Assembly (NCBI GenBank): GCA_964609825.1
Contig: CAZSSH010000010.1
Span: 310,001-374,000 of the forward strand
Direction of reading: 5' to 3'
Length of the DNA: 64,000 nucleotides
From: CAZSSH01 sp964609825
GTDB taxonomy: Bacteria > Verrucomicrobiota > Lentisphaeria > Victivallales > Victivallaceae
Part shown: positions 1 through 8,591 of the stretch, in pieces
Numbering within the stretch: position 1 is the stretch's first letter
Layout of the letters: each line of letters starts with the position of its first letter
Program-made: the position numbers and the translations under genes
The notes under the pieces: model-generated
The model's database searches: none
What the model saw: only the letters and a program-made list of their open reading frames with translations
Told to the model about the DNA's origin: nothing

Positions 1-1030
1 CCTCGATCCCGACCGAGTTGGTGACAGGATCAAAGCTGCTTAAAATTGCAATACGCATATCGCGGCGCGGGAATTTGTCATAATCGCGGAAGCGGAAATC
101 GACCGAGTGATCGTCGGCGCGGGTGACCTCGACGACGCTCGCCAAGGGGTCCTTGGCCCAGTCCCAGTCCATATTAAAGTTGCCGAGCTTGACGCGCTCG
201 CAGTTTTCAACCCGGAAGTTGGATTTTTGCTGCTTGCGATAGACAAGGGTCGCGCCGCCGCCGTCGAGCTCAAAGTCGCGCATATTCTCCAACCGGACCG
301 GCTCATTGGCGGTCATTTGATAAACACCGGGCGCGAGCACAAGTTTCCCCGCGCCAATTTTGCGGCAGTGCTCCAAGGCGCGATTGAGTTGCAACGTGTT
401 GTCTGTATTTTGCTCCGAGACCCCGAAGTCGGCGGCGTTGACCACGGTTTTACCGTCTATTTGCGGAAGGTTGACGCTGAACTCTTTGGCTCCCGTCGGC
501 AACGTGCCAAAGCTGCCGGTGAAAGGCTCGGCATGGTCGGCAAAGGCGATGAACTCGTTGGCGGCGCTTTGCAGTAATTTGAAATCGGCGATTTCCCCTT
601 TGAGACGGCGAAAGCTGTGGATCTGAAACGAGTAGTCCGCCGCCTCGTTGGTTTGAAATGGGATCGTTACCGTCTCCCAGCCGGCGCTGTCGCCGTAGTT
701 TTGATGCAACGTGTCGCGGTTGCCGCCCGGGGCTGACAACGGACGGCAAATGATATGAAAAAATTTGTTTTTGATATCAGGCTCTTCCACCCGGCAGCGA
801 AAGCTGGCCGTGTACGAGGTCATCGGCTGCAACGCGCCGGGTTTGGTTTGGATCAAGGTATTCCAATCATTGTTGACATTGGCGGTGTCGACGCTGATGC
901 TTTTGCCGTCCACCGACAGTTTGACCAGCGCCGGGTTGAGCTTGAGTTGGGAAAAGCCGTCGATGGACAAATTTTCCGCCGATAAGTTAATCCAGCCGGC
1001 GGCGAACAGCAGTAACACAATTGTTTTCAT
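1..1030 (-). CDS. Secreted right-handed beta-helix (pectate-lyase-like) protein, 3' end beyond window
   Basis: The reading frame opens at an ATG at 1030 and stays open for 343 codons to the window edge, so the C-terminus is missing. Residues 1-18 form a short hydrophobic signal peptide ending in LSA. Residues about 19-165 look like a beta-sandwich carbohydrate-binding region. From about residue 168 the frame reads VVNAADFGVSEQNTDN, then a segment with KLVLAPGVY and LDGGGATLVY. This is the usual opening of pectate-lyase/GH28-type parallel beta-helix enzymes, in which NAxDFGAxxxxxxD begins the fold. The catalytic part lies outside the window, so the substrate cannot be named. It sits downstream of the GH4 gene on the same strand and may belong to the same sugar-use region. 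Confidence is high for a secreted beta-helix protein and low for the activity. Confidence 0.8.
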   Translation of the reverse strand, partial: MKTIVLLLFAAGWINLSAENLSIDGFSQLKLNPALVKLSVDGKSISVDTANVNNDWNTLIQTKPGALQPMTSYTASFRCRVEEPDIKNKFFHIICRPLSAPGGNRDTLHQNYGDSAGWETVTIPFQTNEAADYSFQIHSFRRLKGEIADFKLLQSAANEFIAFADHAEPFTGSFGTLPTGAKEFSVNLPQIDGKTVVNAADFGVSEQNTDNTLQLNRALEHCRKIGAGKLVLAPGVYQMTANEPVRLENMRDFELDGGGATLVYRKQQKSNFRVENCERVKLGNFNMDWDWAKDPLASVVEVTRADDHSVDFRFRDYDKFPRRDMRIAILSSFDPVTNSVGIE

Positions 1031-1115
1031 AACTCAACTCCCTGACATTGATCAATTGACGAAAAAGAGTATACTCTTATTTGCCGGGCAATGCAAGGGC
1101 GAAACGGCTGAAAAA

Positions 1116-2483
1116 TCAAAAAATTGATGGTGTTTGCCCGAATCCGGGGGCGATTTCACTTGCCAGCGCCGCGAACAACTCATTGGTCATTTGGCGGATT
1201 TCCGTTAAGGAGCACACGGCGGCGGTCAGCGGGTCAAGGGTGATCGCCCACCTGATTTTTTGGCAGTCGCATGTGAGCGCGCCGTCGGCGGCCAGCAATT
1301 GGGCGTTGATCATCATCCGGTTGAGCCCGGCCAGTTGCTCCGGGTAATTGTCGATGCGGCAGGGCTGGATGCCGCCGCCGTTCACCAGACACGGGACCTC
1401 GACGCAGGCCTCCGGCGGCAGTGACGGGATGAGCCCGTGATTGATGACATTTAAATTGGCCGCAAAATTGACGTTGCCGACGATGGCGGCAATGATTTGG
1501 ATCGCATACTCGTCGCTGGTTTTCAAGTCGTCAAGAGTGTCGGCGGCCAACAAGTGGGCGATTTCGGCATCATTTTGCTTTTGGAGCTCGGGGAGGATTT
1601 TAATCGAGGCGCCGCTTATCCCGTCGCTCATTTGCCGCCAGTCAATGGCCCCGCCTGCGGGCGGTTGGTGGGAGCAAACCTGATCCAGGATGTCGCGGCG
1701 TTTGCGGAAATAAGGGCTATACTCGCTGTTGTGTCCGCTCGACTCGGTGACAAAATAGCCGAAGTGGCGAAAGAGCTCAAAGCGGACTTTGTCCTGTTGG
1801 TAAATCTCGGGATTGTCCATCGCTCGGCGCAAGGCGGGATAGAGGTCCTGACCGTCGGCCGACAAATTGAGCATAAACGCCTGATGGTTGACCCCGGCGC
1901 AACGGTAACGGACAGTGGCCGGATCGATTTGCAGATATTGGGAAATTTCGCGGACGGTGTTGACGACACTGTGGCAGAGCCCGACGACTTTGACCGACTT
2001 GGCGCGGCGGCTGAGGGCAATGGTGTTGATCGACATCGGGTTGACGTAATTGAGTAGATACGCCCCCGGACAATGTCGCTCCATGGCGTCAACGACTTCA
2101 AACAGGGCCTTGAGGGTGCGCAAGCCGCGAAAAATCCCGCCGGGATTCATACTGTCGCCGACCACCTGATCGACACCGTATTTTTTTGGGATTTCATACT
2201 CCAGCTTGGCGTGATCGAGTGTCCCGACACGAAACAGGGTGATGACAAAATCGGCGTTTTTGACCGCCGTCGTTAAATCGGTGGTGGCGGTGATTTTTGC
2301 ATCGATATTGAGCGATTTTGCAATCTTTTGCCCGACGGTAAAAGCGGTTTGCAAGCGCCCGGCATCAATGTCCATCAGGGCGATTTCGCTGCGGCACAAG
2401 TATGGGTCAAGCAAAATATCCGTCACCATTTTGCGTGCAAAAATAACGCCCCCGGCCCCGATTACGGCAATTTTGACAGTCAT
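1116..2483 (-). CDS. melA: Alpha-galactosidase/alpha-glucosidase, glycoside hydrolase family 4
   Basis: The 455-residue protein starts with a Rossmann fingerprint (IAVIGAGGVIFA) for NAD and carries the GH4 markers GLCHSV (C170, H171) and GVNHQAFML (N199, H200). These correspond to the Mn2+ and substrate ligands of the NAD- and Mn-dependent glycosidases that cleave by an oxidation-elimination route. The GDSMNPGGIFRGLRT and LNYVNPM segments are also typical of the alpha-galactosidase (MelA) branch. There is no signal peptide, so it acts in the cytoplasm on imported oligosaccharides. A good promoter lies at 2530-2558, and a divergent AraC regulator starts 96 bp away, which probably controls it. 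The exact sugar (galactoside, glucoside or uronide) is not proven by sequence. Confidence 0.88.
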   Translation of the reverse strand: MTVKIAVIGAGGVIFARKMVTDILLDPYLCRSEIALMDIDAGRLQTAFTVGQKIAKSLNIDAKITATTDLTTAVKNADFVITLFRVGTLDHAKLEYEIPKKYGVDQVVGDSMNPGGIFRGLRTLKALFEVVDAMERHCPGAYLLNYVNPMSINTIALSRRAKSVKVVGLCHSVVNTVREISQYLQIDPATVRYRCAGVNHQAFMLNLSADGQDLYPALRRAMDNPEIYQQDKVRFELFRHFGYFVTESSGHNSEYSPYFRKRRDILDQVCSHQPPAGGAIDWRQMSDGISGASIKILPELQKQNDAEIAHLLAADTLDDLKTSDEYAIQIIAAIVGNVNFAANLNVINHGLIPSLPPEACVEVPCLVNGGGIQPCRIDNYPEQLAGLNRMMINAQLLAADGALTCDCQKIRWAITLDPLTAAVCSLTEIRQMTNELFAALASEIAPGFGQTPSIF

Positions 2484-2529
2484 GATAAAAATCCTTTATT
2501 TTGTTATTTGAGGTATTTGCATTAATCAT

Positions 2530-2558
2530 ATTATACCCTTATTGTAAGAGAAAAGCAA
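2530..2558 (-). promoter_or_regulatory. Promoter of the GH4 gene
   Basis: On the minus strand a TTGCTT -35 box (2553-2558) and a consensus TATAAT -10 box (2530-2535) are separated by exactly 17 bp. The predicted start near 2524 leaves about a 40-nt leader before the GH4 ATG. It shares the 96-bp gap with a plus-strand candidate (TTGCAT 2517-2522, TATTGT 2540-2545) for the divergent araC gene, so a regulator bound here could affect both. Confidence 0.7.
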
Positions 2559-2579
2559 TCATCTATTTGGAGTATCATT

Positions 2580-3455
2580 GTGCTATTTGGGGCAAATAAA
2601 AATTTGAGTGGAAAAGCGGTGACGCAATCTTCCCGCCGCGAAGCGATCATCCGCCCGGTGCGCGATGTCCTGCCCGATATCGCGCTCCCGGTTTATCTGC
2701 GCGGGGTCGGGTATCATTGTTTTCGCTCGCCGTACCAAGAGTATGCCGTGCCCGGGGAAAAAATGTTTGTCCAAATTTTTTGGGGCATCGCGGGGACGGG
2801 AAAGTTTGTCTTTGATGACGGCAAACATTGTGTATTGGGGGCCAATACGGTGGTCTGCCGTCTGCCCGGCGAAACGCATCACTTGGAGTTTGACGGCTTC
2901 GGCGAGTGGAGCTACCGTTGGCTCACCTTTGACGGGCCGGGGGCGGCGGATTTTATCCGATCCTACCGTTTTGATCCTCACGGCTTCACCGCCGATGCGT
3001 GTCCGCACGAGCTCTTTTTGGAGGCCGGGAAATTACTTCAGGACCGCACCCCTTATGCATGGCGGCAGACGGTGGCGGTCATCGCCGCCATATTGGCGCG
3101 GGCGGGCGGGGGGCATGATAACTCGGGCGGCGAGGGCAAGCTGGTCAAGGCCTTTGTTGATCTATGCCGCAACCATGCCAATGACGGGAGTGTCAATGTC
3201 AACGTCATCGCCGATATGCTCGAGATCGACCGCTCCACCTTGCGGCGGGCAGTCAAGCGTCAATTGCGCACTACGCCGGGGACGTATCTCAGGGAAATGC
3301 GCATCCAGCAGGCTTTGACCTTATTGCAAACCACCGATTTGCCGGTTGCGGAAATTGCCGATCAAACGGGCTTTATCAATTTGAGCCACTTTTGTCGCAG
3401 CATTCGCGAAGTCACCGGTCGACCGCCCGGTGCCTACCGTGGCGGCAAACATTGA
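2580..3455 (+). CDS. AraC family transcriptional regulator
   Basis: This is a 291-residue protein. Residues about 45-115 form a cupin-like effector domain (PGEKMFVQIFWGIAGTG, then the glycine-rich turn region). Residues about 190-290 form a double helix-turn-helix: VIADMLEIDRSTLRRAVKR and then IAEIADQTGF-type second helices ending in a GRPPGAYR tail, the AraC/XylS signature. The start is GTG at 2580, preceded by TTGGAG with 7 nt spacing. It is transcribed away from the GH4 gene across a short shared promoter region, the usual layout for a local activator. The ligand is probably a sugar from the GH4 pathway (inference). It converges with the marR gene, with only 14 bp between stops. Confidence 0.9.
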   Translation: MLFGANKNLSGKAVTQSSRREAIIRPVRDVLPDIALPVYLRGVGYHCFRSPYQEYAVPGEKMFVQIFWGIAGTGKFVFDDGKHCVLGANTVVCRLPGETHHLEFDGFGEWSYRWLTFDGPGAADFIRSYRFDPHGFTADACPHELFLEAGKLLQDRTPYAWRQTVAVIAAILARAGGGHDNSGGEGKLVKAFVDLCRNHANDGSVNVNVIADMLEIDRSTLRRAVKRQLRTTPGTYLREMRIQQALTLLQTTDLPVAEIADQTGFINLSHFCRSIREVTGRPPGAYRGGKH

Positions 3456-3469
3456 TTGACAGTTTAAAC

Positions 3470-3928
3470 TTACGAGGTTTCTTCCAGCTTTTTTTGCAAG
3501 CGCGCCATATAATCGGTAAGGAGCTGTATTTCGTCGGCGGTAAATACCGACATGGCGGTGTGCACGGTTTGGCGGTAGGCGGGCTCGACCGTGGTCAAAA
3601 AGGCGTTGCCCGCGTCGGTCAGCTCAAGGCGGTAAAAGCGGCGGTCGCCGGGGACGCTGCGGCGCTTGACAAATTTGAACTTCTCCAAAGAGTCGATGAG
3701 CCCGGTCAAATTGGATTTATCCACCAGCAAGCGGTCGCTCAAATCCTGCTGCGACAATGGTTTCTCGGCATACTTAAGCGACATCATTACGTTAAACTGC
3801 GACTCGTTGACCGCGTAATCCTTAAAAAAGCGGCGGGCCTGCTGCTTGAGCTTGACTCCAGAGAACCAGATGCCCATCAAAGTCTCATGCGCCGGGTCGT
3901 CAAAGCGGTTGTTTTGATTGAAAACCAT
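3470..3928 (-). CDS. MarR family transcriptional regulator
   Basis: The 152-residue protein has the winged-helix layout of MarR repressors. The recognition region reads LSQQDLSDRLLVDKSNLTGLIDSLEK at about residues 57-82, and the wing is DRRFYRLELTDAG at about residues 95-107. N- and C-terminal helices would form the dimer interface. It is divergent from the PL8 lyase gene across 152 bp that contains promoters for both genes and a 12-bp palindrome in the PL8 promoter. That makes it a plausible repressor of itself or of the lyase. MarR proteins usually bind small aromatic or phenolic ligands or metals; none is indicated here. Confidence 0.9.
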   Translation of the reverse strand: MVFNQNNRFDDPAHETLMGIWFSGVKLKQQARRFFKDYAVNESQFNVMMSLKYAEKPLSQQDLSDRLLVDKSNLTGLIDSLEKFKFVKRRSVPGDRRFYRLELTDAGNAFLTTVEPAYRQTVHTAMSVFTADEIQLLTDYMARLQKKLEETS

Positions 3929-3956
3929 ATTTTACCCCTTGATATCTTTACATTAC

Positions 3957-3985
3957 AATATAACCGACAACCGTGGTTAAATCAA
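3957..3985 (-). promoter_or_regulatory. Promoter of the marR gene
   Basis: Minus-strand TTGATT (3980-3985) and TATATT (3957-3962) boxes are 17 bp apart. The predicted transcript begins near 3951, about 22 nt before the marR start codon. Confidence 0.65.
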
Positions 3986-4022
3986 CGATTAAAACAAAAA
4001 ATATATTTTTTTTGTTTTTCGC

Positions 4023-4051
4023 TTGCAAAAAACATGTTTTGAGTCGATAAT
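4023..4051 (+). promoter_or_regulatory. Promoter of the PL8 lyase gene with internal palindrome
   Basis: TTGCAA (4023-4028) and GATAAT (4046-4051) are 17 bp apart on the plus strand. The spacer contains the perfect 12-bp palindrome AAAACATGTTTT at 4029-4040. A repressor bound there would block RNA polymerase, so this is a candidate operator for the divergent MarR protein or for the AraC regulator downstream. The lyase ATG follows at 4081 behind GGAGAG. Confidence 0.62.
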
Positions 4052-4080
4052 ATAAAAATGAAACTCAAACCGCGGAGAGT

Positions 4081-6045
4081 ATGATGAAGCGTTGGACAAT
4101 TTTTTTATCAGTGTGGCTGGCGGCGTATTGCGGCATCGCGGCGGATCGGGATATGGTCAAACTTAAAGCGCAGAGCGTCGGCTTTTTGGCGCGGGTGTCC
4201 GCCGACGGGCAGATTAAAAATAATTTAGAGACCCAGCAACCGGACGGCTCATGGGTGGGGATTGATTACGGCTCCAAGTCGCGCGGCTCGTGGGCGCCGC
4301 GCGGTCATCTCGTCAGAGTGGAGGAGATCGCCCGCGGCTATGCTTGCAGAGACTCCAAGTTTTATCACAAGCCCGAGGCGCTCGCCGCCGCTTTAAAGGG
4401 GCTTAATTACTGGTTTGACCGCGACCCCCAGAGTCCCAACTGGTGGCATCAGAGCATCGGCTCGCCGACGCTGTTGTGCAACACTTTTTTGATGCTGGGC
4501 GACGCCTTGCCGCCCGCGATGCTCAACCGCGCCAAGTTGATCCTTGATCGCTCCAAACCGGGAATGACCGGACAAAACAAGGTCTGGCTGGCCGGGATTG
4601 AGCTCCAAAAGGGTTTGCTCTACGATCAAGCCGATTTGGTCGCCGACGGTCAAAGGCAAATTGCCGAAGAGCTTTGCGTCGCCGCTCCCGGCGCCGAGGG
4701 CATCCAGAGCGACTGGAGTTATCATCAGCACGGCCCCCAGTTGCAGTTCGGCAACTACGGCCTGGGGTATTTCTCCGACATGACCAAGTGGAGTTATATT
4801 TTAGCGGGGACGCGTTATGCGTTTACTCCGGCGCAGACCGAAATTTTGACCGAATATTTCCAAAACGGCTTGCGCTGGGTGTTGTTTCACGGACAAATGG
4901 ATTTCAGCGCCTGCGGCCGGCAAAACACGGGCAGCATGCCGTGGAGCAAATACGTGAGCGTCGTCCGTACTGCCGATTTGCTGCAGCAGTCGATTGACCC
5001 CAAGGCTAAGGCGTTAAAACCCGACGATTTCCGTTTCTTCGGCTGTCGCTATTTTTACGACAGCGACTTTATGGTGCAGCGGTCAAAGGATTGCTATTTT
5101 TCGGTTAAAATGTGCTCCAAACGCACCATCGGCAGCGAAACCGTCAACTCCGAAAATTTGATGGGCCGCATGACCGGTCACGGTGCAACCATACTGCTCT
5201 CCAATGGCAATGAAATGGTTGATATCGGCGCTTTGTGGGACTGGCGCAAAATTCCCGGGACGACGGCCTTGCAGGATATTTCACCGTTGACTTGCCAAAA
5301 TCCGGGGTTCAGCAATCAGAGTGAGTGGGTGGGCGGAGTGTCCGACGGTGAAGTCGGCTTTTGCGCGATGGATTTCAACAACGGCGAGGTCGCGGCCAAA
5401 AAGAGCTACTTCCTTTTCGGCGGATCGATGGTCTGTATGGGGAGTCAAATCACCAGCCCCCGCGAAGCCCCCGTGTATACCGTCGTCGCCCAGCACCGCG
5501 CCGGTAAAACTGGCGATGCCACCGCTGACACCGGGGATGTCGTCAACGGCAACTGGGCTTACAAAATCTTTGCCGCCCCCGGAGCTGAAAAAATCACCGG
5601 TGTCGATGATTTCACCGGCAACTGGCGCAAGGTCGATCAGGCGCTCCCCCCTGATTCGATGACCGGCAAAATGTTTTATTTTTACCTCAACCACGGCAAG
5701 CGCCCGGTCAACCAGTCGTATGCTTACTCGGTTGCGTTTTTGCGCGAGGGAAAATTGCATGACTTTCAATTTTTGCCGACCAGCTCGGATGCCGTCCAGG
5801 CAGTTACCGACGGCCGGACATTGATGGTGTCATTTTTTGTGCCGGGTTGGGTTGATTTGCCGGACAAAAGACGCGTGACGGCGGAGCAACCGATGCTTTT
5901 GATGCTCCGCAAAGGCAAAATATTTGCCGCCGACCCGTCGCAAAAGTTGGCGGGGGCCGAAGTTGTCATCGGTGACGCGCGTCAGCATATTACTTTCCCG
6001 CAAGGTCAGTCTGCAGGGAGCACGGTTTCACTGCCGCTCCCGTAG
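4081..6045 (+). CDS. Polysaccharide lyase family 8 (hyaluronate/chondroitin/xanthan lyase type)
   Basis: The 654-residue protein has an N-terminal signal peptide (residues 1-21, cut after GIAA). An alpha/alpha toroid domain includes the family signature NWWHQSIGSP at about residues 120-129. The PL8 catalytic set can be placed by spacing: N166, H217, Y226 and R280 match the Asn-His-Tyr-Arg tetrad of chondroitin AC lyase almost residue for residue. The C-terminal half is the beta-sandwich region. It would cleave uronic-acid polysaccharides such as host glycosaminoglycans by beta-elimination outside the cytoplasm. At about 650 residues it is somewhat short for the family. Two regulators flank it, MarR upstream and a convergent AraC downstream. 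The substrate cannot be fixed from sequence alone. Confidence 0.9.
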   Translation: MMKRWTIFLSVWLAAYCGIAADRDMVKLKAQSVGFLARVSADGQIKNNLETQQPDGSWVGIDYGSKSRGSWAPRGHLVRVEEIARGYACRDSKFYHKPEALAAALKGLNYWFDRDPQSPNWWHQSIGSPTLLCNTFLMLGDALPPAMLNRAKLILDRSKPGMTGQNKVWLAGIELQKGLLYDQADLVADGQRQIAEELCVAAPGAEGIQSDWSYHQHGPQLQFGNYGLGYFSDMTKWSYILAGTRYAFTPAQTEILTEYFQNGLRWVLFHGQMDFSACGRQNTGSMPWSKYVSVVRTADLLQQSIDPKAKALKPDDFRFFGCRYFYDSDFMVQRSKDCYFSVKMCSKRTIGSETVNSENLMGRMTGHGATILLSNGNEMVDIGALWDWRKIPGTTALQDISPLTCQNPGFSNQSEWVGGVSDGEVGFCAMDFNNGEVAAKKSYFLFGGSMVCMGSQITSPREAPVYTVVAQHRAGKTGDATADTGDVVNGNWAYKIFAAPGAEKITGVDDFTGNWRKVDQALPPDSMTGKMFYFYLNHGKRPVNQSYAYSVAFLREGKLHDFQFLPTSSDAVQAVTDGRTLMVSFFVPGWVDLPDKRRVTAEQPMLLMLRKGKIFAADPSQKLAGAEVVIGDARQHITFPQGQSAGSTVSLPLP

Positions 6046-6827
6046 TTTGACCGGCGCAAATTGCCGGGAGCCGCACCGAAGCGCACTTTGATGGCATTGG
6101 AGAGGTGAAAGCTGCTGGAGTAACCGAGCTCGGCGGCGATTTCCTTGAGCGTTTTGCGGCGGTTGCGCAACAACCCCAAAGCGGTATGCAAACGCAACTC
6201 ATCCCAGTAGCGTTTGGGCGTCTTGCCGGTCTCGGCGGCAAAGGCGCGGCGGAAATGGCGCTCGGACATGCTGCATTTTTGTGCCAAAACGTTGACTTCG
6301 CACGGCTCGTCCAAATGATAATGCATATAATTGAGGGCCGCCATCACCCGTGATACAGGAACATCACTCGCCGGGAGCCATTGCCGTAAAAGCGCTTGAA
6401 ACGCGGTCATGCCCTGACGGCGGCGATTCTCCTCGGGCGATTGAAAATCTTGCAGGATCGCCGCTGATTTTTCCCAACTTCCCAGGGCTCTGGTTTCGCA
6501 GGCTTGCGCCAGGGGAAACGGCAAAGCGCCGTAGGCATTGCCCGCCCACCAGCTGAATTGCCACGTTTCGCCGAGCGTCCGGTAGCGGACGATTTCAGTG
6601 CTTGCGACGGCGAAAAAGGTTTGCGGCCCAAGAGTGAACCGGCGCTGATGCGTCAAAGAGATTTCCCCCGTGCCCGCCTCGGTACGGATCAAAATCATTT
6701 GCTGCGGCACCCCGGTATGGCGGACGTCATAACTTGGGTCGGCTTCCACCAGCCAGACGGCGGTGACTTCAAAATAGAAAAAATTGCCGTTTTCGGCAAG
6801 CGGCAATATGGCAAATTCTTCTTTCAT
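6006..6827 (-). CDS. AraC family transcriptional regulator
   Basis: The 273-residue regulator has an N-terminal sensor region (about 1-150) and a C-terminal AraC double helix-turn-helix (about 165-265). The latter includes VLAQKCSMSERHFRRAFAAETG and IAAELGYSSSFHLSNAIKVRFGAAP. Its last 40 bp overlap the end of the PL8 gene on the opposite strand. It is divergent from the UroD-like gene across 104 bp that holds a promoter for that gene. Control of the PL8 and UroD-like genes is a reasonable inference. No close ribosome binding site is visible before the ATG. Confidence 0.9.
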   Translation of the reverse strand: MKEEFAILPLAENGNFFYFEVTAVWLVEADPSYDVRHTGVPQQMILIRTEAGTGEISLTHQRRFTLGPQTFFAVASTEIVRYRTLGETWQFSWWAGNAYGALPFPLAQACETRALGSWEKSAAILQDFQSPEENRRRQGMTAFQALLRQWLPASDVPVSRVMAALNYMHYHLDEPCEVNVLAQKCSMSERHFRRAFAAETGKTPKRYWDELRLHTALGLLRNRRKTLKEIAAELGYSSSFHLSNAIKVRFGAAPGNLRRSNYGSGSETVLPAD

Positions 6828-6870
6828 ATCGATGTGTCCGTTTTATGTATCTTTTATCCGATGGATGCAA

Positions 6871-6899
6871 TTGTAATTTATCACCGAATCAACTATATT
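6871..6899 (+). promoter_or_regulatory. Promoter of the UroD-like gene
   Basis: TTGTAA (6871-6876) and TATATT (6894-6899) with a 17-bp spacer, the same boxes as in front of rnpB in this window. The predicted start near 6906 leaves a leader of about 26 nt containing the GAGGAG ribosome binding site. Confidence 0.7.
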
Positions 6900-6931
6900 C
6901 AAGTAAAATAAACCAAAGAGGAGATAAAATT

Positions 6932-8053
6932 ATGAGTTTTGCCGATACCCCCAAACTGGCGGCGCAAAAGCTGCGCGACACTTACCGTAAAGTACCCCGG
7001 ACCGGTTTTGTCCAGCGTGATTTTGGCTTATGGATGTGTATGGACAGTTGGCTCGCCGACGGCCTGCCGCAGGCAAAAAGCGAAGCGGAGTTATTTCAAT
7101 ACGAGCCATCCGGGCGCTTTGACCTGACCGGGCTTGGGTGGACCGAGGCGGAGTTTTGCCCCCCGTTTGAGGAAATTATATTGCAGGACTTGGGTGAGAC
7201 CGAAATCGTGCAGGACAAGGCCGGGCGCGGCGTCCTGTACTTTAAGGGGCGCCGACAAGGATTTATGCCGGAATATGTATCGCATCCGGTGGTTGACTTG
7301 GCCTCATGGCGGCAAAATGTGCAACCGCGGCTCGCCTTTGACCATGCCGGGCGCAAGCTCGCGTGGGAGGCTAGGCGGGAGGCTGCCAAAACAGTGCAAC
7401 GCGACGGGTTGATGATGACGCAGCGGATCATCGGCGGGTACATGTATTTACGCAGCTTGATCGGTCCCGATGGTCTTTTGTATATGGTTTACGACAACCC
7501 GGAGTTGATTCACGAGTGCATGCAAACTTGGCTTGACCTGGCCGACAAAGTGACTGCGATGCATCAACAGAGCGTCAGTTTTGATGAAGTCTTTTTCGGC
7601 GAGGATATTTGCTACAACCATGGGCCGTTGATCTCCCCAGATATGATTAAAGAGTTTTTGTTTCCCTACTATCAGCAGCTCTTAAACAACATCCGGCGGC
7701 GGCAAGCCGGCAAAGACTTTTACATCCAGCTAGATACCGACGGCAACTGTGAGAGCGTCACCGATTTGTACATCGAGCACATCGGCTGCAAGGTGTTTTC
7801 GCCGTGGGAAGTCGCCTCCGGCTCCGATGTGGTGGCCATCGGCAAAAAATACCCTGATTTGATTTTGTCGGGCGGCTTTGACAAGCGCATTTTGGCGGCG
7901 GGCAAGGATGCGATTGATCGCGAAATCGACCGCATTTTTCCCGTCATGTATGAGCGCGGCGGTTATCTCCCGACTTGCGACCACGGCGTCCCGGCGGAGG
8001 TCAACTGGCGCGACTATATGCATTTTCGCAAACGCTGTCTCGAGTTTGCATAA
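6932..8053 (+). CDS. Uroporphyrinogen decarboxylase family protein (MtaA/CmuA-like)
   Basis: The 373-residue protein belongs to the UroD/methyltransferase superfamily. Recognisable parts are the TIM-barrel segments around FFGEDICYNHGPLISPDMIKEF (about 226-247), the conserved late segments LILSGGFDKRIL, and a CDHGVP motif near the C-terminus. These parts resemble corrinoid or zinc methyltransferases more than heme enzymes. I chose the ATG at 6932 because GAGGAGATAAAATT lies just upstream; the frame is open further up, but that extension overlaps the promoter. Such proteins are common in Lentisphaerota and Planctomycetota sugar loci and often have no known substrate. Its position beside a PL8 lyase and an AraC gene suggests carbohydrate or demethylation metabolism rather than heme synthesis. 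Confidence 0.82.
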   Translation: MSFADTPKLAAQKLRDTYRKVPRTGFVQRDFGLWMCMDSWLADGLPQAKSEAELFQYEPSGRFDLTGLGWTEAEFCPPFEEIILQDLGETEIVQDKAGRGVLYFKGRRQGFMPEYVSHPVVDLASWRQNVQPRLAFDHAGRKLAWEARREAAKTVQRDGLMMTQRIIGGYMYLRSLIGPDGLLYMVYDNPELIHECMQTWLDLADKVTAMHQQSVSFDEVFFGEDICYNHGPLISPDMIKEFLFPYYQQLLNNIRRRQAGKDFYIQLDTDGNCESVTDLYIEHIGCKVFSPWEVASGSDVVAIGKKYPDLILSGGFDKRILAAGKDAIDREIDRIFPVMYERGGYLPTCDHGVPAEVNWRDYMHFRKRCLEFA

Positions 8054-8080
8054 AATTTTAATTTTTTTAAGTGACAGGGC

Positions 8081-8108
8081 TTGAAAAATTCTGAAAATGA
8101 ATTATAGT
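8081..8108 (+). promoter_or_regulatory. Promoter of the marR gene at 8135
   Basis: TTGAAA (8081-8086) and TATAGT (8103-8108) are separated by 16 bp. The near-perfect palindrome at 8107-8120 overlaps the -10 box and the likely start point, which would allow autorepression. Confidence 0.6.
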
Positions 8109-8120
8109 TGTATATGCAAC
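8107..8120. promoter_or_regulatory. Candidate MarR operator before marR
   Basis: GTTGTATATGCAAC is a 14-bp inverted repeat with one mismatch. The perfect version, GTTGTATATACAAC, lies at 8592-8605 in front of fabF. Placement over the -10 region of the marR promoter fits a repressor binding site. Confidence 0.65.
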
Positions 8121-8134
8121 AATGGAGTGATGCG

Positions 8135-8569
8135 ATGGATGAAGCTGCGGCCAAAGCTTTGGCAAATGAGATGGGCAAGGAGTGTCTGGCGGTCCGTGCC
8201 CGGATTTTGAGCCGGGTGGTGACGTCATGCTATGAGCGTGAGATGCGTGCACTTAAGCTCAAAGCCGGGCAGGGCTCAATTTTGGTCTGCGTGGCTTACG
8301 CGGGGATGATCGATCAAGCCGCCATCGGACGGCGGCTCAAGATGGAGAAATCGACCGTCTGCCGTGGCGTCGAGCGGATGAAAGCCGCGGGCTGGCTGGA
8401 GGAAGTCGAGGGCGACGGCCATAGGCTGCGTCTCACCGCCTCGGGTCGGGAACTTTTGGGCCAGTTTCACCAATGCTGGCTCAAGGCGCAGCAAAAAGCG
8501 CTGGCGTTGTTGGGCCCCGGGGGAGCCGAGGAGTTGAAAAAGTTGGCCGCGCCGATGTTGGGGCGGTAA
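8135..8569 (+). CDS. MarR-like winged-helix transcriptional regulator
   Basis: The frame is open from 8108. The ATG at 8135 is preferred because ATGGAG sits 8 nt before it and the earlier starts fall inside the palindromic operator. The resulting 144 residues form a MarR fold: dimer helices, then a recognition helix segment around IGRRLKMEKSTVCRGVERMKAAGWL (about 65-90) and a short wing (GDGHRLRLTASG). It lies directly upstream of fabF, and both genes carry the same 14-bp palindrome. By analogy with FabT of streptococci, a MarR repressor of fatty acid synthesis genes, it may sense an acyl compound and repress fabF. The operator sequence differs from the FabT site, so the analogy is functional only. 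Confidence 0.82.
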   Translation: MDEAAAKALANEMGKECLAVRARILSRVVTSCYEREMRALKLKAGQGSILVCVAYAGMIDQAAIGRRLKMEKSTVCRGVERMKAAGWLEEVEGDGHRLRLTASGRELLGQFHQCWLKAQQKALALLGPGGAEELKKLAAPMLGR

Positions 8570-8591
8570 GACTTTTTTTTATAAAATATGA

